DNA of 14,458 bases from JAXGPP01 sp964436865 (GTDB taxonomy: Bacteria > Planctomycetota > Planctomycetia > Pirellulales > Thermoguttaceae), in assembly GCA_964436865.1 (NCBI GenBank), contig CAYTFK010000172.1, positions 1 through 14,458 on the forward strand. Reading direction: 5' to 3'. The position numbers and the translations under genes were made by a program. Positions 14,348-14,458 of the stretch are shown in pieces (the stretch's first letter is position 1; every line of letters begins with the position of its first letter). A model generated the notes under the pieces. The model saw only the letters and a list, made by a program, of their open reading frames with translations, was not told where the DNA came from and did not search any database.

Positions 14348-14458
14348 TTATTTGCCGTTCTGGTCGCGGAATTCGACCATGAAGTCGCGCAGCACCGTGA
14401 CCCCCTCGACCGGCATCGCGTTATAGATCGAAGCGCGGAACCCGCCGACGGAGCGGTG
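14348..14458 (-). CDS. serC: Phosphoserine aminotransferase, C-terminal end (partial)
   Basis: The last 36 codons and TAA stop of a gene that continues beyond the right edge. The translation HRSVGGFRASIYNAMPVEG, followed by a helix ending in EFRDQNGK, is the conserved C-terminus of SerC. SerC is the PLP-dependent enzyme that converts 3-phosphohydroxypyruvate and glutamate to phosphoserine and 2-oxoglutarate in serine synthesis. The RASIYNA motif is characteristic of this family, although only a short stretch is available. The PLP lysine is off-window. It converges on the sigma gene. Confidence 0.88.
   Translation of the reverse strand, partial: HRSVGGFRASIYNAMPVEGVTVLRDFMVEFRDQNGK

Overview
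The window is G+C-rich bacterial chromosome, most probably from a planctomycete. This is inferred from family features rather than a marker gene: an internalin-like LRR lipoprotein with 21-residue repeats and an FWxRYDAG-type tail, a very large secreted TPR/FG-GAP/UnbV protein, and a Hanks-type kinase carrying an extra sensor-like domain. Gene density is high, no gap between genes exceeds 300 bases, and I found no tRNA, rRNA, CRISPR array, insertion sequence or phage gene.

Layout, left to right. (1) Bases 1-1161 (+): the 3' part of a gene fusing the C-terminal half of a typical 2-Cys peroxiredoxin (GGLG motif and resolving Cys present, peroxidatic Cys off-window) to a complete Ser/Thr protein kinase. 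(2) 1378-6943 (+): a complete 2-oxoglutarate dehydrogenase operon, E1 (sucA), E2 (sucB) and E3 (lpdA), converting 2-oxoglutarate to succinyl-CoA with NADH production. (3) 6954-12081 (-): three genes on the opposite strand, read from right to left: a 1194-residue exported TPR/FG-GAP/UnbV protein, a stand-alone response regulator with two receiver domains of which the first is degenerate, and a 64-residue acidic protein of unknown function. (4) 12364-13377 (+): an LRR lipoprotein, divergent from the FG-GAP gene. (5) 13616-14239 (+): an ECF-type sigma factor. (6) 14348-14458 (-): the last 36 codons of serC (phosphoserine aminotransferase), convergent with the sigma gene and separated from it by a perfect 12-bp hairpin.

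The strongest candidate for something little described is the peroxiredoxin-kinase fusion next to the 2-oxoglutarate dehydrogenase operon. It suggests a cytosolic kinase whose activity is coupled to peroxide through a fused thiol peroxidase. Regulation of the neighbouring dehydrogenase is only a hypothesis, since no FHA/OdhI-like mediator is visible. Second is the REC-REC protein, whose first receiver has Glu in place of the phosphoacceptor Asp.
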